Part shown: positions 1-8,821 of the stretch, in pieces
Numbering within the stretch: the first letter of the stretch is position 1
Layout of the letters: each line of letters begins with the position of its first letter
DNA from: Streptomyces sp. Mut1
GTDB taxonomy: Bacteria; Actinomycetota; Actinomycetes; Streptomycetales; Streptomycetaceae
Assembly: GCF_030719295.1 (NCBI RefSeq)
Contig: NZ_CP120997.1
Location: forward strand, 5,157,501 to 5,221,500
Length of the DNA stretch: 64,000 bases
Direction of reading: 5' to 3'
Program-made: the position numbers and the translations under genes
The notes under the pieces: model-generated
Told to the model about the DNA's origin: nothing
The model's database searches: none
Seen by the model: only the letters and a program-made list of their open reading frames with translations

Positions 1-312
1 GACCCGCGCCACCTGTCCCTGACCGCGATCCGGGACGCGATCGGCCGGCGGGAGCACGTACTGCTGCTGCTCTCGCTCGCCGCGATGCAGGGGTTCGACG
101 TGCCGCACTGGGTGCTCTGCCACGGCGCCGTGCCCGGCGCCCTCGTGATCGAGGACCCCTGGGCCAACGCGTCGACGGGGGACACCTGGGTCGACGCCCA
201 CCTCCTGCCGGTGCCGGACCCGTCGCTCGACACGATGTCGACGATGTCGCCGGGGGGCTTTCGCGGAGCGGTGACCATCAGCCACGCGCAGCGCCCGGCC
301 GGCGCCGCGTAG
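1..312 (+). CDS. C39-like peptidase family protein, 3' end only
   Basis: The reading frame is open from base 1 and ends at TAG 310-312, so only the C-terminal 103 residues are present. The segment contains VPHWVLCHG, then VIEDPW, then a terminal strand region ending GFRGAVTIS. A His in 'PHWV' followed by an Asp in 'DPW' is the usual His/Asp part of the papain-like triad in C39-like peptidases. The nucleophilic Cys would lie upstream of the window. The family is known in Streptomyces as 'peptidase C39 family protein'; its substrate is not known. The call rests on these two motifs only. Confidence 0.6.
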   Translation, partial: DPRHLSLTAIRDAIGRREHVLLLLSLAAMQGFDVPHWVLCHGAVPGALVIEDPWANASTGDTWVDAHLLPVPDPSLDTMSTMSPGGFRGAVTISHAQRPAGAA

Positions 313-421
313 CCCGTACGGCCCGGGGCCCGGCCGCCCTCGGTTCGCCCAGGCCAGAGGGCTACGCTGCCTTGTGGCCGACACCTACGACCCAGCCACT
401 TCCCAGGAAGGAACGGCAGCG

Positions 422-1651
422 ATGAGGATTCGTTCCACGACCGATGAGGACCTGGACGTCTTCGTCGACACCGTCCACCGGGCGTTCGGGCAGTTCCCGG
501 AGACGCCGGTCGCGAACGGCGGTCGCTGGTGGTCGGCGCTGGAGATGGAACGCGGCCTGCTCGCCGTGGCACCGGACGGAAAGCCCGTGGGCACCGCCGC
601 CGCCTACTCCTTCGAACTCACCCTGCCCGGCCGCATACCCGTCCCGGCCGCCGGAGTGACCGCCGTCGGCGTCCTGCCCTCGCACCGGCGGCGCGGCGTG
701 CTCAGCGCGATGATGCGCCACCAGCTCACCGAGGTGCGGGCCCGGGGCGAGTTCCTCTCCGTGCTGCTGGCCTCGGAGGCGCCGATCTACGGCAGGTTCG
801 GTTACGGACCGGCGACCTCCACCGCGCGGCTGACGGTGCAACGCCACAAGGCCGCCCTCGCCGCCCCCCGGGCACTCGCGCCGGCGGCCGACGCCGACGG
901 TGGTTCGGTCGAGGTCATGCGGCGTGCCGAGTGCGGCGAGATCCTGGAAGCCGTCTACGACCGGTATCGCCGCGCCCAGCCCGGCGCGCTGTCCCGGCCG
1001 CCCCGCTGGTGGGCGCTGGGCGCGGGGCAGCCGCCCGTCTCCCCGGCGCCGCGCTATGTCGCCGTCCACCGGGACGCCGACGGCACCGCGGACGGGTACG
1101 CCAGCTACTCCCTCGGCTCCGTCGGCGAGCAGAGCACTCTGACGGTCGACGAGACCATCGCCGCCGACGACGCGGTCTTCACGGCCCTGGCCCGGTACGC
1201 ACTCGGCCACGACCTGGTCTCCCAGGTCGTGTTCCGCCACGTCCCGCCCGAGCACCCGCTGCGCTGGCAGCTCGCCGACGTCCGGGCCGGCGAGGTCGGC
1301 GGCCACACCGACTGGCTCTGGGTGCGCCTTCTCGACGTCCCGCGTGCGCTGACCGCTCGCGGCTGGTTCACGGACGGCGAGCTGGTCCTGGACGTTCAGG
1401 ACCCCTTCCTGGACGAGCACGGCCGCTACCTGCTGACCGTCCGCGACGGCAGGGCCGACTGCGTCCCCACGGACCGGCGGCCCGACCTGTCCCTGGACGT
1501 GCGCGACCTGGGCGCGGTCTACCTCGGCGGCACCAGCCCGAGCACGCTCGTACGCGCCGGACACATCCGGGCCCACCACCCGGGCGCCGCCGCCGTCGCG
1601 GACGCGCTGTTCGCGACGGACCGCTCCCCGCACTGCCTGCACTGGTTCTGA
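422..1651 (+). CDS. Eis-type GNAT N-acetyltransferase
   Basis: 409 residues, close to the length of mycobacterial Eis. The start at 422 is chosen because AGGAAGGAA lies about 9 bases upstream; an in-frame ATG at 374 has no such site. An N-terminal GNAT domain carries the acetyl-CoA loop around residues 85-98 (VLPSHRRRGVLSAM), followed by PIYGRFGYG at 121-129. Tyr123 there matches the general acid Tyr126 of Eis. The C-terminal half resembles the SCP2-like domain of the family, and the protein ends in Phe. In Eis the carboxylate of the terminal Phe acts as catalytic base, and that feature is kept here. Known members acetylate amines, including aminoglycosides; the natural substrate here is unknown. 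It is monocistronic. Confidence 0.88.
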   Translation: MRIRSTTDEDLDVFVDTVHRAFGQFPETPVANGGRWWSALEMERGLLAVAPDGKPVGTAAAYSFELTLPGRIPVPAAGVTAVGVLPSHRRRGVLSAMMRHQLTEVRARGEFLSVLLASEAPIYGRFGYGPATSTARLTVQRHKAALAAPRALAPAADADGGSVEVMRRAECGEILEAVYDRYRRAQPGALSRPPRWWALGAGQPPVSPAPRYVAVHRDADGTADGYASYSLGSVGEQSTLTVDETIAADDAVFTALARYALGHDLVSQVVFRHVPPEHPLRWQLADVRAGEVGGHTDWLWVRLLDVPRALTARGWFTDGELVLDVQDPFLDEHGRYLLTVRDGRADCVPTDRRPDLSLDVRDLGAVYLGGTSPSTLVRAGHIRAHHPGAAAVADALFATDRSPHCLHWF

Positions 1652-1867
1652 CCGCGTCCTCCGATCGCGTCGGCGACCGCGGGCCGAAGGCCTGTCTCCG
1701 GAGCACGGGGAGAACTCCCCGTCCCGGTCTCCGTCCCGGTCCCTGTACCGTGATACGCGCACGTGGACGATGGCGCGCTTGGGCTGCTGTGCGTACGAGG
1801 AGCCGGTGAGCGTGCCTGGAGTCGCGGCCGACCCCACCCTTCTTGATCCTGAGCGGACGTTTGTGGC

Positions 1868-2956
1868 ATGAGTACTAGTATCGGAATCGTCGGACTGCCG
1901 AATGTCGGCAAGTCGACCCTGTTCAACGCCCTGACCAAGAACGACGTGCTGGCGGCCAACTACCCGTTCGCCACGATCGAGCCGAACGTCGGCGTGGTCG
2001 GCGTCCCGGACCGCCGCCTGGAGATCCTGGCGAAGATCTTCGGCTCACAGAAGCTGCTGCCGGCGACGGTCGACTTCGTGGACATCGCCGGAATCGTGCG
2101 CGGCGCGAGCGAGGGCGAGGGCCTGGGCAACAAGTTCCTCGCGAACATCCGCGAGTCGGACGCGATCTGCCAGGTCATCCGCGCCTTCAAGGACGAGAAC
2201 GTCGTCCACGTCGACGGCAAGGTCTCGCCGAAGGACGACATCGAGACGATCAACACGGAGTTGATCCTCGCCGACCTCCAGTCGGTCGAGAAGGCCGTCC
2301 CCCGCCTCCAGAAGGAGTCCCGCCTCCAGAAGGAGAAGGTCGCGGTCCTGGCCGCGGTCGAGGAGGCCCAGAAGATCCTCGAAGCGGGCGACACCCTCTT
2401 CCACGCCGGCATCACGGCCTCCACCGAGAAGGGCCGCCTCCTCCACGAGCTGCACCTCCTCACCACCAAGCCGTTCCTCTACGTGTTCAACGTCGATGAG
2501 GACGAGCTGGTCGACGAGGACTTCAAGAACGAACAGCGCGCCCTGGTCGCCCCCGCCGAGGCCATCTTCCTGAACGCCAAGATCGAGTCCGAGCTGATCG
2601 AGCTCGACGACGACGAGGCCCTGGAACTCCTCCAGTCCATGGGCCAGGAAGAACCCGGCCTGGCCACCCTCGGCCGCGTCGGCTTCGACACCCTGGGCCT
2701 CCAGACGTACCTCACGGCAGGCCCGAAGGAAACCCGCGCCTGGACCATCAAGAAGGGCGCCACGGCCCCCGAGGCGGCCGGTGTCATCCACACCGACTTC
2801 CAGAAGGGCTTCATCAAGGCCGAGATCATCTCCTTCGACGACTTGGTCGAAGCCGGCTCGGTCGCCGAGGCCCGCGCCAAGGGCAAGGCCCGCATGGAGG
2901 GCAAGGACTACGTGATGCAGGACGGGGACGTGGTGGAGTTCCGCTTCAATGTGTAG
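1868..2956 (+). CDS. ychF: Redox-regulated ATPase / ribosome-associated YchF (Obg family)
   Basis: 362 residues, the standard YchF length. The P-loop GLPNVGKST is at residues 9-17. The switch region DFVDIAGIVRGASEGEGLG follows, and NVDE occupies the nucleotide-specificity position where GTPases have NKxD; this is the YchF signature that favours ATP. A coiled-coil insertion rich in Lys and Glu (about residues 130-170) and a C-terminal TGS domain (about 275-360, ending DGDVVEFRFNV) complete the family architecture. YchF binds ribosomes and affects translation fidelity and the oxidative stress response. The gene stands alone, with 216 bases upstream before the acetyltransferase gene. Confidence 0.96.
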   Translation: MSTSIGIVGLPNVGKSTLFNALTKNDVLAANYPFATIEPNVGVVGVPDRRLEILAKIFGSQKLLPATVDFVDIAGIVRGASEGEGLGNKFLANIRESDAICQVIRAFKDENVVHVDGKVSPKDDIETINTELILADLQSVEKAVPRLQKESRLQKEKVAVLAAVEEAQKILEAGDTLFHAGITASTEKGRLLHELHLLTTKPFLYVFNVDEDELVDEDFKNEQRALVAPAEAIFLNAKIESELIELDDDEALELLQSMGQEEPGLATLGRVGFDTLGLQTYLTAGPKETRAWTIKKGATAPEAAGVIHTDFQKGFIKAEIISFDDLVEAGSVAEARAKGKARMEGKDYVMQDGDVVEFRFNV

Positions 2957-3063
2957 CGAATTGGTTACTGCAAGCTAGCCATTTCGTCAAGAATGCTGGT
3001 CAGAGGGGTCGGACTTGGGTGAGCCCGGCCCCTACCGCATTTCCGTGCCGACTTGGTGCTGAC

Positions 3064-3645
3064 TCAGCCGCGGCGGGGTGGAGCGAGCTTCTCCAGGTCG
3101 AGGTTGATCTCGAAGGGCACCGGACGGTTGAGCGAGCCCCTGAAGATGCCAACGGGTACATAGGTGGCGGTCGGCTCGTCGAGTTCGTAGACGTGGACGA
3201 TGGGTGCTCCGTCCTCGTCCTCGATGCGCCAGTAGTGCGGGATGCCGGCCTCTGCGTATTTGTGGAGCTTTACCGTGCGGTCCCGGTGCGCGGACTCGGG
3301 GGAGACCACCTCGACAGCGAGTCGTACTTCATCCGGTGCGAACCAGGTGCGGTCACCGTCGAAGTCGGCCGTCGTCACCAGCAGATCCGGCTCGGGCCGA
3401 TTGCGTTGATCGAGTTTGATGGTCATCTCCCGTCCGACCCTTACGTCGGCCGGCGCCTGCTCCATGAGAGCCACGGTGAGCATCGTGACGAGATGGCCGT
3501 GCCACCACCGCTGCGGGGGCACCCTGAATACGAGGGCTCCGTCGATCACCTCGGTGTGGCGCGGTGCTTCCGGGAGGCGGTCCAGGTCCTCCGCGAACCA
3601 GCCTTCCGCGCGGGGCGGGCGCATCCAGTCGGGCAGCGCGGTCAT
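3064..3645 (-). CDS. Uma2 family (DUF820) PD-(D/E)xK nuclease-fold protein
   Basis: 193 residues from the ATG at 3645 (MTALPDWMRPP), the usual beginning of this family. The frame stays open a further 39 residues upstream to an ATG at 3762, but that stretch is arginine-rich and untypical. Conserved elements are the 'EVIDGALVF' strand, 'EPDLLV' (catalytic Asp), 'LAVEVVSPES' (catalytic Glu) and 'DRTVKLHKYAEAGIPHYW'. This matches the restriction-endonuclease-like Uma2 fold, which is abundant in Streptomyces and cyanobacteria. The biological role of the family is not established. It follows a decayed stretch on the same strand. Confidence 0.85.
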   Translation of the reverse strand: MTALPDWMRPPRAEGWFAEDLDRLPEAPRHTEVIDGALVFRVPPQRWWHGHLVTMLTVALMEQAPADVRVGREMTIKLDQRNRPEPDLLVTTADFDGDRTWFAPDEVRLAVEVVSPESAHRDRTVKLHKYAEAGIPHYWRIEDEDGAPIVHVYELDEPTATYVPVGIFRGSLNRPVPFEINLDLEKLAPPRRG

Positions 3646-4254
3646 GGCTCGACCGTAGCGACTCAGCGGGGTCCGGGCCACGAGGCCGACGACGGCCGAA
3701 ACGGGAACCGTCCTCGTCACCCGAACGCGGGCTGTCTGCCCGCGCCTGCGCCGCACGCTCATCAGGGACTCACCTCGTCCGAGAACACCGGGAGCGGCGA
3801 GTCGGGCGAGTAGTCGACCGGCGCGTGGGCGGGCCGGTCGGGGCGGCGCTTCGTGCCTCGGTGCGCAGGTACCAGGACACCGACTTCCGTACGAGCGTCC
3901 TCGTCAGGCGGGTCACTGTGGCGTCGGGCCAGTCACGGGCGTAGGTGGCCGCAAGCGGCGCCGAATCGCCGGGCCTCGATGCCAACCTACGGTCCCGGTG
4001 ATTTGCTGACCGCTTGGCCGCTGTGAGTGGCGGTTCGCAGGCGAGGTGCGGGAGTTCGTGAGCGCCACGAGGCCGCAGGCTCCCAAGTGCGTCCGGAGTA
4101 CGTTCAGTACGAGGGATTCCGGCCGGCACGCCGAGAGCACTCACCGGACGCCGTGGGCCACGCCCTTCGGACGTGCGACGGGACCTTGCGGCACGGGCAT
4201 TCGCCGTCGCCGTGCTGGCCGGTGCCGGATGTCCTGACGCGTGATCAGTGGCAA
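3646..4254. other. 609-base gap with a probable gene remnant
   Basis: No intact gene is visible. On the minus strand between about 3960 and 3763 there is coding-like sequence in two frames: ATVTRLTRTLVRKSVSWYLR in one, then APVDYSPDSPLPVFSDEVSP ending at a TGA that overlaps the ATG at 3762. A single frameshift near 3830 would join them. This suggests a broken gene formerly coupled to the reading frame running into the Uma2 gene. The product is not recognised. The half nearer the toxin gene (3965-4254) shows nothing identifiable. Confidence 0.35.
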
Positions 4255-4518
4255 TCAGGTGTTGTAGACGTTGGACCGGTGGCCCACGTGAACGACCCAG
4301 ACCATCAGTTCCCCGTTGTCGATCGTGTAGACGATTCGGTAGTCGCCGACCCGCAGCCGGCGGCGGTCGGGCTGGGATACGAGTGCGGTGGTGTTGCAGC
4401 CGAGTGGATCGCTTTCCAGTTCGGTGAGCTTGGCCAGGATGCGCAGTGCCATGTCGCGGGGGATCTTCCGAAGCTCGGCCTGCGCCTCGGGACGAAAGAC
4501 GGTTCGGTACTCACTCAC
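4255..4518 (-). CDS. RelE/ParE-superfamily toxin
   Basis: 87 residues with a GTG start at 4518, inside the end of the antitoxin gene (8-base overlap). The fold signature is present: an N-terminal strand (YRTVFRPEAQAEL), a helical hairpin, then 'RRLRVGDYRIVYTI' and 'VWVVHVGHRSNVY' at the C-terminus. These are the conserved arginine- and tyrosine-containing strands of RelE-type mRNA interferases. RelE-type toxins cleave mRNA on the ribosome and are neutralised by the cognate antitoxin. Gene order antitoxin then toxin, with translational coupling, is the standard type II arrangement. Confidence 0.92.
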   Translation of the reverse strand: MSEYRTVFRPEAQAELRKIPRDMALRILAKLTELESDPLGCNTTALVSQPDRRRLRVGDYRIVYTIDNGELMVWVVHVGHRSNVYNT

Positions 4519-4780
4519 CGCGTGCCAGCGTCTCCCTCATGACGTCCTCGATCGGGATGCCGGGCGCGGGGTTTGCCAGACGCTCGTCGATGATCCGATT
4601 GATTTCGCGCTCTTCCCACTCCTGGTACTTGCGCAGCACCTCGATGGAGACGACTGCGGCGACTTCCTTGCCGCGACGTGTGATCACCGTGGGTACGTCG
4701 TCGCGGTCCGCGCGCTCCACGACCTCCGCCAGGTGGGCGCGCACGTCGCGGATGGACTCTATGGGTAGCGGCTGCGTCAT
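4511..4780 (-). CDS. Phd/YefM-family antitoxin
   Basis: 89 residues from the ATG at 4780. The N-terminal part 'IESIRDVRAHLAEVVERA' followed by 'VPTVITRRGKEVAAVVS' is the Phd/YefM DNA-binding and dimerisation fold. The charged C-terminal tail (EWEEREINRIIDERLANP and onward) is the segment that would wrap the toxin. Family antitoxins repress their own operon and release repression when degraded. A 10-base perfect palindrome 26-35 bases upstream of the start is a candidate operator. The gene overlaps the toxin gene by 8 bases. Confidence 0.92.
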   Translation of the reverse strand: MTQPLPIESIRDVRAHLAEVVERADRDDVPTVITRRGKEVAAVVSIEVLRKYQEWEEREINRIIDERLANPAPGIPIEDVMRETLARGE

Positions 4781-4805
4781 GCGCCCAAGGGTACCGGGTG
4801 TCCCA

Positions 4806-4815
4806 TGTGTACACA
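4806..4815 (-). promoter_or_regulatory. Palindrome, candidate toxin-antitoxin operator
   Basis: TGTGTACACA is a perfect 10-base palindrome centred about 30 bases upstream of the antitoxin ATG. It overlaps the likely -10 area of the minus-strand promoter. Phd/YefM proteins autoregulate through short palindromes of the type TGTACA, which is contained here. The site is inferred from sequence and position only. Confidence 0.5.
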
Positions 4816-4947
4816 ATGCTGTGAGGTGAGCGTGCCGCTCACCGCGCACGGGGCGCCCGAGGGCCCCGTACGGACGCCGCAGGCCCCCGGTAGCCGCGAA
4901 GTGGTCGGCGTCGAGTCCGGCCGGGCACTGTGCGGGTGCCCGCCCCC

Positions 4948-5445
4948 TCACGGCTCCCGGTTCATCAGGCTGAGTACCGTGCGGACCAGGGCGGCGAGGG
5001 TGCCGTCGTTGAGGGGCTTCTTCTCAAGGCCGAACTCGACCGTGTTGCGGCCGTCGTCGTGCTTGAACCGGAACGTGACGTGCAGGCGGAGGAAGGCGAT
5101 GACTCCGGCGAGGACGGTCAGATCGGTGACCAGGTCGTCGCCGCCCATCTGGTCGTCCTCCGGAGGGTCGGCGAGGACCTCCTCGACCAGGTTCCGCGCG
5201 CCTTCCTCGCGGACGAGTGCGGCCAGCACGCGGCGGGCGGCGGCCGCGGGGTCGTCCGGGGGGAGCGGGGGAGAGCCGGCGCCGGCCTGGGCGAAGAGTG
5301 CTGTCAGGACCTCTTGCGCCTGGTACGCGGTCGTCAGGCCGGTGGGGTGGGTGCGGCCCAGTTCGTGGGCCACCTCCTCCAGGGCGAGCAGTGCGGTCCG
5401 GTCCGGCAGGGCGGCCGCCCGTTCGGCGTGGATGTCGCCGGCCAT
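4948..5445 (-). CDS. Uncharacterised small partner of the CHAT protease
   Basis: 165 residues; its ATG lies one base after the stop of the CHAT gene, so the two are translationally coupled. The N-terminal two thirds are helical and acidic. A single hydrophobic stretch at about residues 104-118 (TDLTVLAGVIAFLRL) is followed by alternating charged strands (HVTFRFKHDDGRNTVEFGL) and a final helix. That layout resembles, without proving, the small constant components found beside caspase-like effectors in actinobacterial conflict systems. No catalytic motif is visible. It may be a regulator, a membrane tether or a substrate of the protease. Confidence 0.6.
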   Translation of the reverse strand: MAGDIHAERAAALPDRTALLALEEVAHELGRTHPTGLTTAYQAQEVLTALFAQAGAGSPPLPPDDPAAAARRVLAALVREEGARNLVEEVLADPPEDDQMGGDDLVTDLTVLAGVIAFLRLHVTFRFKHDDGRNTVEFGLEKKPLNDGTLAALVRTVLSLMNREP

Positions 5446-5446
5446 G

Positions 5447-8400
5447 TCAGCTCCAGTCTCCGAGCGGGACGAACGCCGCCCAGTGGTAGGGGTGGGACAG
5501 GTAGGCGCGGTCCGGGTCGGCGAGCATGCGGCGCTGCGCGTCCCACAGCGCGCGCCACAGCGGGCGGCCGTCCATCACGGCGCCGGTCACCTCGTCGAGC
5601 AGGGCGGCGGAGCTGGTGCGGTCCACCCGCCAGATCGGGGCGAGGACCGTGCGGGTGCCTCCGCGCAGCAGGGCGCGGGGGAGGCCGGTGAAGTCCTCGC
5701 CGGGGTGGTCCGGCTCGTGCCAGCCGACCGAGCAGGCGCGCAGCACCACACGGGACGGGGTGCGAACGCCGGTCAGGTCGCGTGCCCGCAGGAAGGTCCG
5801 CCGGGCCCGCTGCGAAGTGGGATCGGCGTGCCGGCTGGGGCGGTCGGTGCCGTCGGAGAGGAGCAGGGCGGAGTTCTCCGGATCGCTGTGGTCCTGGTAC
5901 CCGTGGCAGGCGATGTAGGCCAGGTCGGCCTGCCCGATACCGGCGAGGACCTCGTTGGGAGTGGCTTGCGTCCCGGCGAGGGAGGATAGCTGCCAGCCGG
6001 GCCCCGGGCGGAGCGCGTCGGCCTCGAATCCGTTGCCGTTGCCCGGTAGATCCTCCTCCGCCGCCACCCGTACGCACAGCACGGCCCCCGAACCGGCCGG
6101 CTTCGCGGCGCGCAGCACCGCCAGGGCCGAGATGCTCGGGGTGTACACGAGGGCCGTCTGCTCGGCGCAGTACCTGCCGTCCGGCAGCCGCAGCGCGCCG
6201 AGCGGCAGTACGGACAGCGGCCCGTGCGGCGCAACGCACAGCAGCTCGCGCCCCGCCAGCAGCTCGTGGAACGGCAGGAGTTGCTCGCTCAGGCCGTCCA
6301 GGGGCAGCGGGGCCGGCCGCCGCGGTTTGATCGGCGGGACAGGCGGGAACGCGGAGCGGTCGCCGTCGACAACGAGGCGGACCTGCTCCGCCGCGGCATG
6401 CAACTCCCCGCGCCCCACCGGGATGCGGTACCACCACAACGACTCCTCGCCGGAGGCCAGCGCGAAGCAGAAGGTCTCCGACTCGCCGGTGAAGTAGGAG
6501 GCCAGCACCATGCCTTCCTCCGGCGCGGCGTCGTCCAGCAGCCGCAACGCCTGGGCGGAGTCCGCGGGTCGCGCGGTGCGCAGCCGCACGTACTCCGGCG
6601 CGACCGGCTCCAGAGCCCCGTACAGGGACTCCAGCGCCCGCCCGTACCCGCGCCAGAGCCAGGCCCTGTCCGGACGCTGCCCGCCCGCCAGCAGCCGGTG
6701 CTCGGACAGCAGGCGCTGCTCGCTCTCCCACACCTGGCGCGGTACGCCCACCGGCTCGGCCAGCGGCATCCGGGCCAGGTCCTCGGCCATCCCGCGCGCC
6801 TTCGCCTCCTCGTGCAGGTCGAAGGCCAGCAGCCCCGGCGAGCGGTCGTCGGGCAGCGGCAGGTCCGCGCGGTACTCGTAGAGCAGGGACAACAGCGCCT
6901 CGTACAGGGGGAGTGCGAGCCCGGCCGCCTGGTCCGCGTCCTGGAGCACCGGATGCAGCTCCCGGGCACGCAGCCGCAGGACGCGGTGGTGCCACAGCAC
7001 CTCGAAGGCCCTTCGGTGCCCGCCCGGCGTCCACACCAGGAGCGCGGCCAGGCCCAGGGGCAGGTCCGGGTCCGGGAGCCGGCCGTAGGCGTCGTAGGTG
7101 TCGAGGACCTCCTTCAGCAGCCGCGCCGCCACCAGCGGACCGCGCACCTCGGCGATCGCCTCGCACACCGGTACCGCCAGGGTCTGCACGGTGCCCTGCG
7201 GCTCCCGCTCCAGCGCGCGGCGCAGCCCCTCCGCGAGCCGGTCCGCGAGCTGCCCGCGCCGCTCCGGGTCGCGCTCGACGCGGCACAGCCGTTGCAGCGC
7301 CAGCAGACAGGTGTCCGGCAGCACCGGAGGGCGTGAGGCGAAGGAGCGGAGCATGCGCTCGCGCAGCTTGGCCAGGACGAAGGAGACAGGCTCCTCGGGA
7401 CCTCCCAGCGGCACCAGCCGCGAGATCAGCATCCGCTCGCGCAGCCGCTCGGGAAGCTGCTCCGGCTGCCGCGGGTGCTCGGGGTCCCCGGACACGTAGA
7501 GGGCATAGCGGTAGCATTCCGCCGCGCCTTCGTCGTACCCCTCGGACAGTTCCAGATCGCCCATGGTGACGAACAGTTCGCCGGCGCAGGGATAGGTCGA
7601 ACCCGCCATCTCGAAGATGCCGCTCAGCAGCTCCGACTCCAGCGACATCAGAGTGCGGGGCAGGCGCGGATCGGTGCCGGAGAACAGCAGCCCGGTGAGC
7701 ATGCAGCGCAGGGGCACCGAGTGCGTCTGCCCCGTCCCCTGCTGCTCGGCGTGTTCCAGCTCGTTGCTGAGCAGTTCGAACGCCTCCCACTGTCGGTCGG
7801 TCCGCTCCAGGCAGGAGACCAGGCCGTACGTCACCGACGTACGCGCCGTGGCCCGCATCGACACCTCGGGCAGCTCCAGCAGTTCACGGTAGGCGTCGGC
7901 CGCCGCTCCCAGGGCGCCGACGGCCTCCGCGACGTGGGCGCGACGGCTGAGGAGATCCGGCCGCGAGGGCATGAACGAACCCTCGGAGTCGTTGTCCGGA
8001 CGCGCGGCGAACGCCTCCGCACGCTCCAGCGCGGGCACGGCCTCCCGGTAGCGGTGCAGGGCGATGAGGGTGTCCGCGAGCTGGACGGTCACGGCTGCCT
8101 CCTCCATGGAGGTCACCTCGGCCTCCGGGGCCATGGCCACGAGCGCCTGCTCCAGCACCTCGGCCCGGCGGGGCATGTCGTCCATCGCGAGGTACACCGA
8201 AGCCAGTTGGAGGTAGGTGTTCACCAGCGAACCCACGTCGCCCACCGCGTGCTGCAACGAGAGCGCGCGGGACGCGTGGTAGAGCGCCCGTTGGTTCCGG
8301 CCCTGCTCCAGCAGGTGATTCGCCCAGTCGGCGCGGGCCGTCACGCGGCTCGGCCCGTCCTCGGTGAGCAGCCCCAGCGCGGCGATGGCATGGGCGTTGC

Positions 8401-8821
8401 GGGTCCGGTCGGCGTCCCAGTCCGTCAGCAGCCGCACCGCGGACCGCACCGGCTCGTCCGGAAGCAGCGAGCGGTGGCGTTCCAGCACCCGGTAGGCGCC
8501 CAGTACTCCCTCGGCCGCGCAGGCCCGGCGCAGCAGCCGGGGGAATCCGTCGCCGCCGTCGGAGTCCCCGGCCTGCCGGGTGGGGGCCGGGCCGGACGCC
8601 AGGGCCTCGCAGCGGTCGGCGAGGAACGCCGCCATGTCCGCGAGCGGCGCCCGGCCCCAGCCCCGGGCCATCTCGGCATGCTGCCGCAGGAAGTCCACCG
8701 TCTCCCCGTGCCGGCCCGGTGGGATCTGCCCGAACAGGTCCAGCACTTCCCCGTACGTGGGGGCGGACAGGCTGCGCAGCGCGATCTGCAGGGGCCGGTC
8801 CTGCCGGTCCTCATCCTCCAT
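5447..8821 (-). CDS. TPR-CHAT protein (caspase-like protease)
   Basis: 1124 residues. The N-terminal two thirds form a helical repeat array with TPR-like stretches, for example around residues 180-330 (YHASRALSLQHAVGDVGSL; EAVPALERAEAF). The C-terminal about 300 residues are a CHAT domain: IACHGYQDH supplies the catalytic His (about residue 973) and VVLRACSVGW the catalytic Cys (about 1030). The tail 'SHPYHWAAFVPLGDW' is typical of the end of CHAT domains. CHAT proteases cleave specific partner proteins; TPR-CHAT is the protease of the type III-E CRISPR (Craspase) system and occurs widely in conflict systems. No CRISPR array is nearby. The gene overlaps its upstream partner by 11 bases and is coupled to the downstream gene. 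Confidence 0.9.
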   Translation of the reverse strand: MEDEDRQDRPLQIALRSLSAPTYGEVLDLFGQIPPGRHGETVDFLRQHAEMARGWGRAPLADMAAFLADRCEALASGPAPTRQAGDSDGGDGFPRLLRRACAAEGVLGAYRVLERHRSLLPDEPVRSAVRLLTDWDADRTRNAHAIAALGLLTEDGPSRVTARADWANHLLEQGRNQRALYHASRALSLQHAVGDVGSLVNTYLQLASVYLAMDDMPRRAEVLEQALVAMAPEAEVTSMEEAAVTVQLADTLIALHRYREAVPALERAEAFAARPDNDSEGSFMPSRPDLLSRRAHVAEAVGALGAAADAYRELLELPEVSMRATARTSVTYGLVSCLERTDRQWEAFELLSNELEHAEQQGTGQTHSVPLRCMLTGLLFSGTDPRLPRTLMSLESELLSGIFEMAGSTYPCAGELFVTMGDLELSEGYDEGAAECYRYALYVSGDPEHPRQPEQLPERLRERMLISRLVPLGGPEEPVSFVLAKLRERMLRSFASRPPVLPDTCLLALQRLCRVERDPERRGQLADRLAEGLRRALEREPQGTVQTLAVPVCEAIAEVRGPLVAARLLKEVLDTYDAYGRLPDPDLPLGLAALLVWTPGGHRRAFEVLWHHRVLRLRARELHPVLQDADQAAGLALPLYEALLSLLYEYRADLPLPDDRSPGLLAFDLHEEAKARGMAEDLARMPLAEPVGVPRQVWESEQRLLSEHRLLAGGQRPDRAWLWRGYGRALESLYGALEPVAPEYVRLRTARPADSAQALRLLDDAAPEEGMVLASYFTGESETFCFALASGEESLWWYRIPVGRGELHAAAEQVRLVVDGDRSAFPPVPPIKPRRPAPLPLDGLSEQLLPFHELLAGRELLCVAPHGPLSVLPLGALRLPDGRYCAEQTALVYTPSISALAVLRAAKPAGSGAVLCVRVAAEEDLPGNGNGFEADALRPGPGWQLSSLAGTQATPNEVLAGIGQADLAYIACHGYQDHSDPENSALLLSDGTDRPSRHADPTSQRARRTFLRARDLTGVRTPSRVVLRACSVGWHEPDHPGEDFTGLPRALLRGGTRTVLAPIWRVDRTSSAALLDEVTGAVMDGRPLWRALWDAQRRMLADPDRAYLSHPYHWAAFVPLGDWS

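Noticed and set aside
362..1837. A 491-codon open frame on the minus strand opposite the Eis-type gene.
   Set aside because: It is arginine/glycine-rich, has no domain, and mirrors the GC-biased third positions of the real gene.
5447..8821. TPR-CHAT gene as part of a type III-E CRISPR (Craspase) system.
   Set aside because: No gRAMP/Cas7-11-like gene, no Csx30-like gene recognised and no array in the window.
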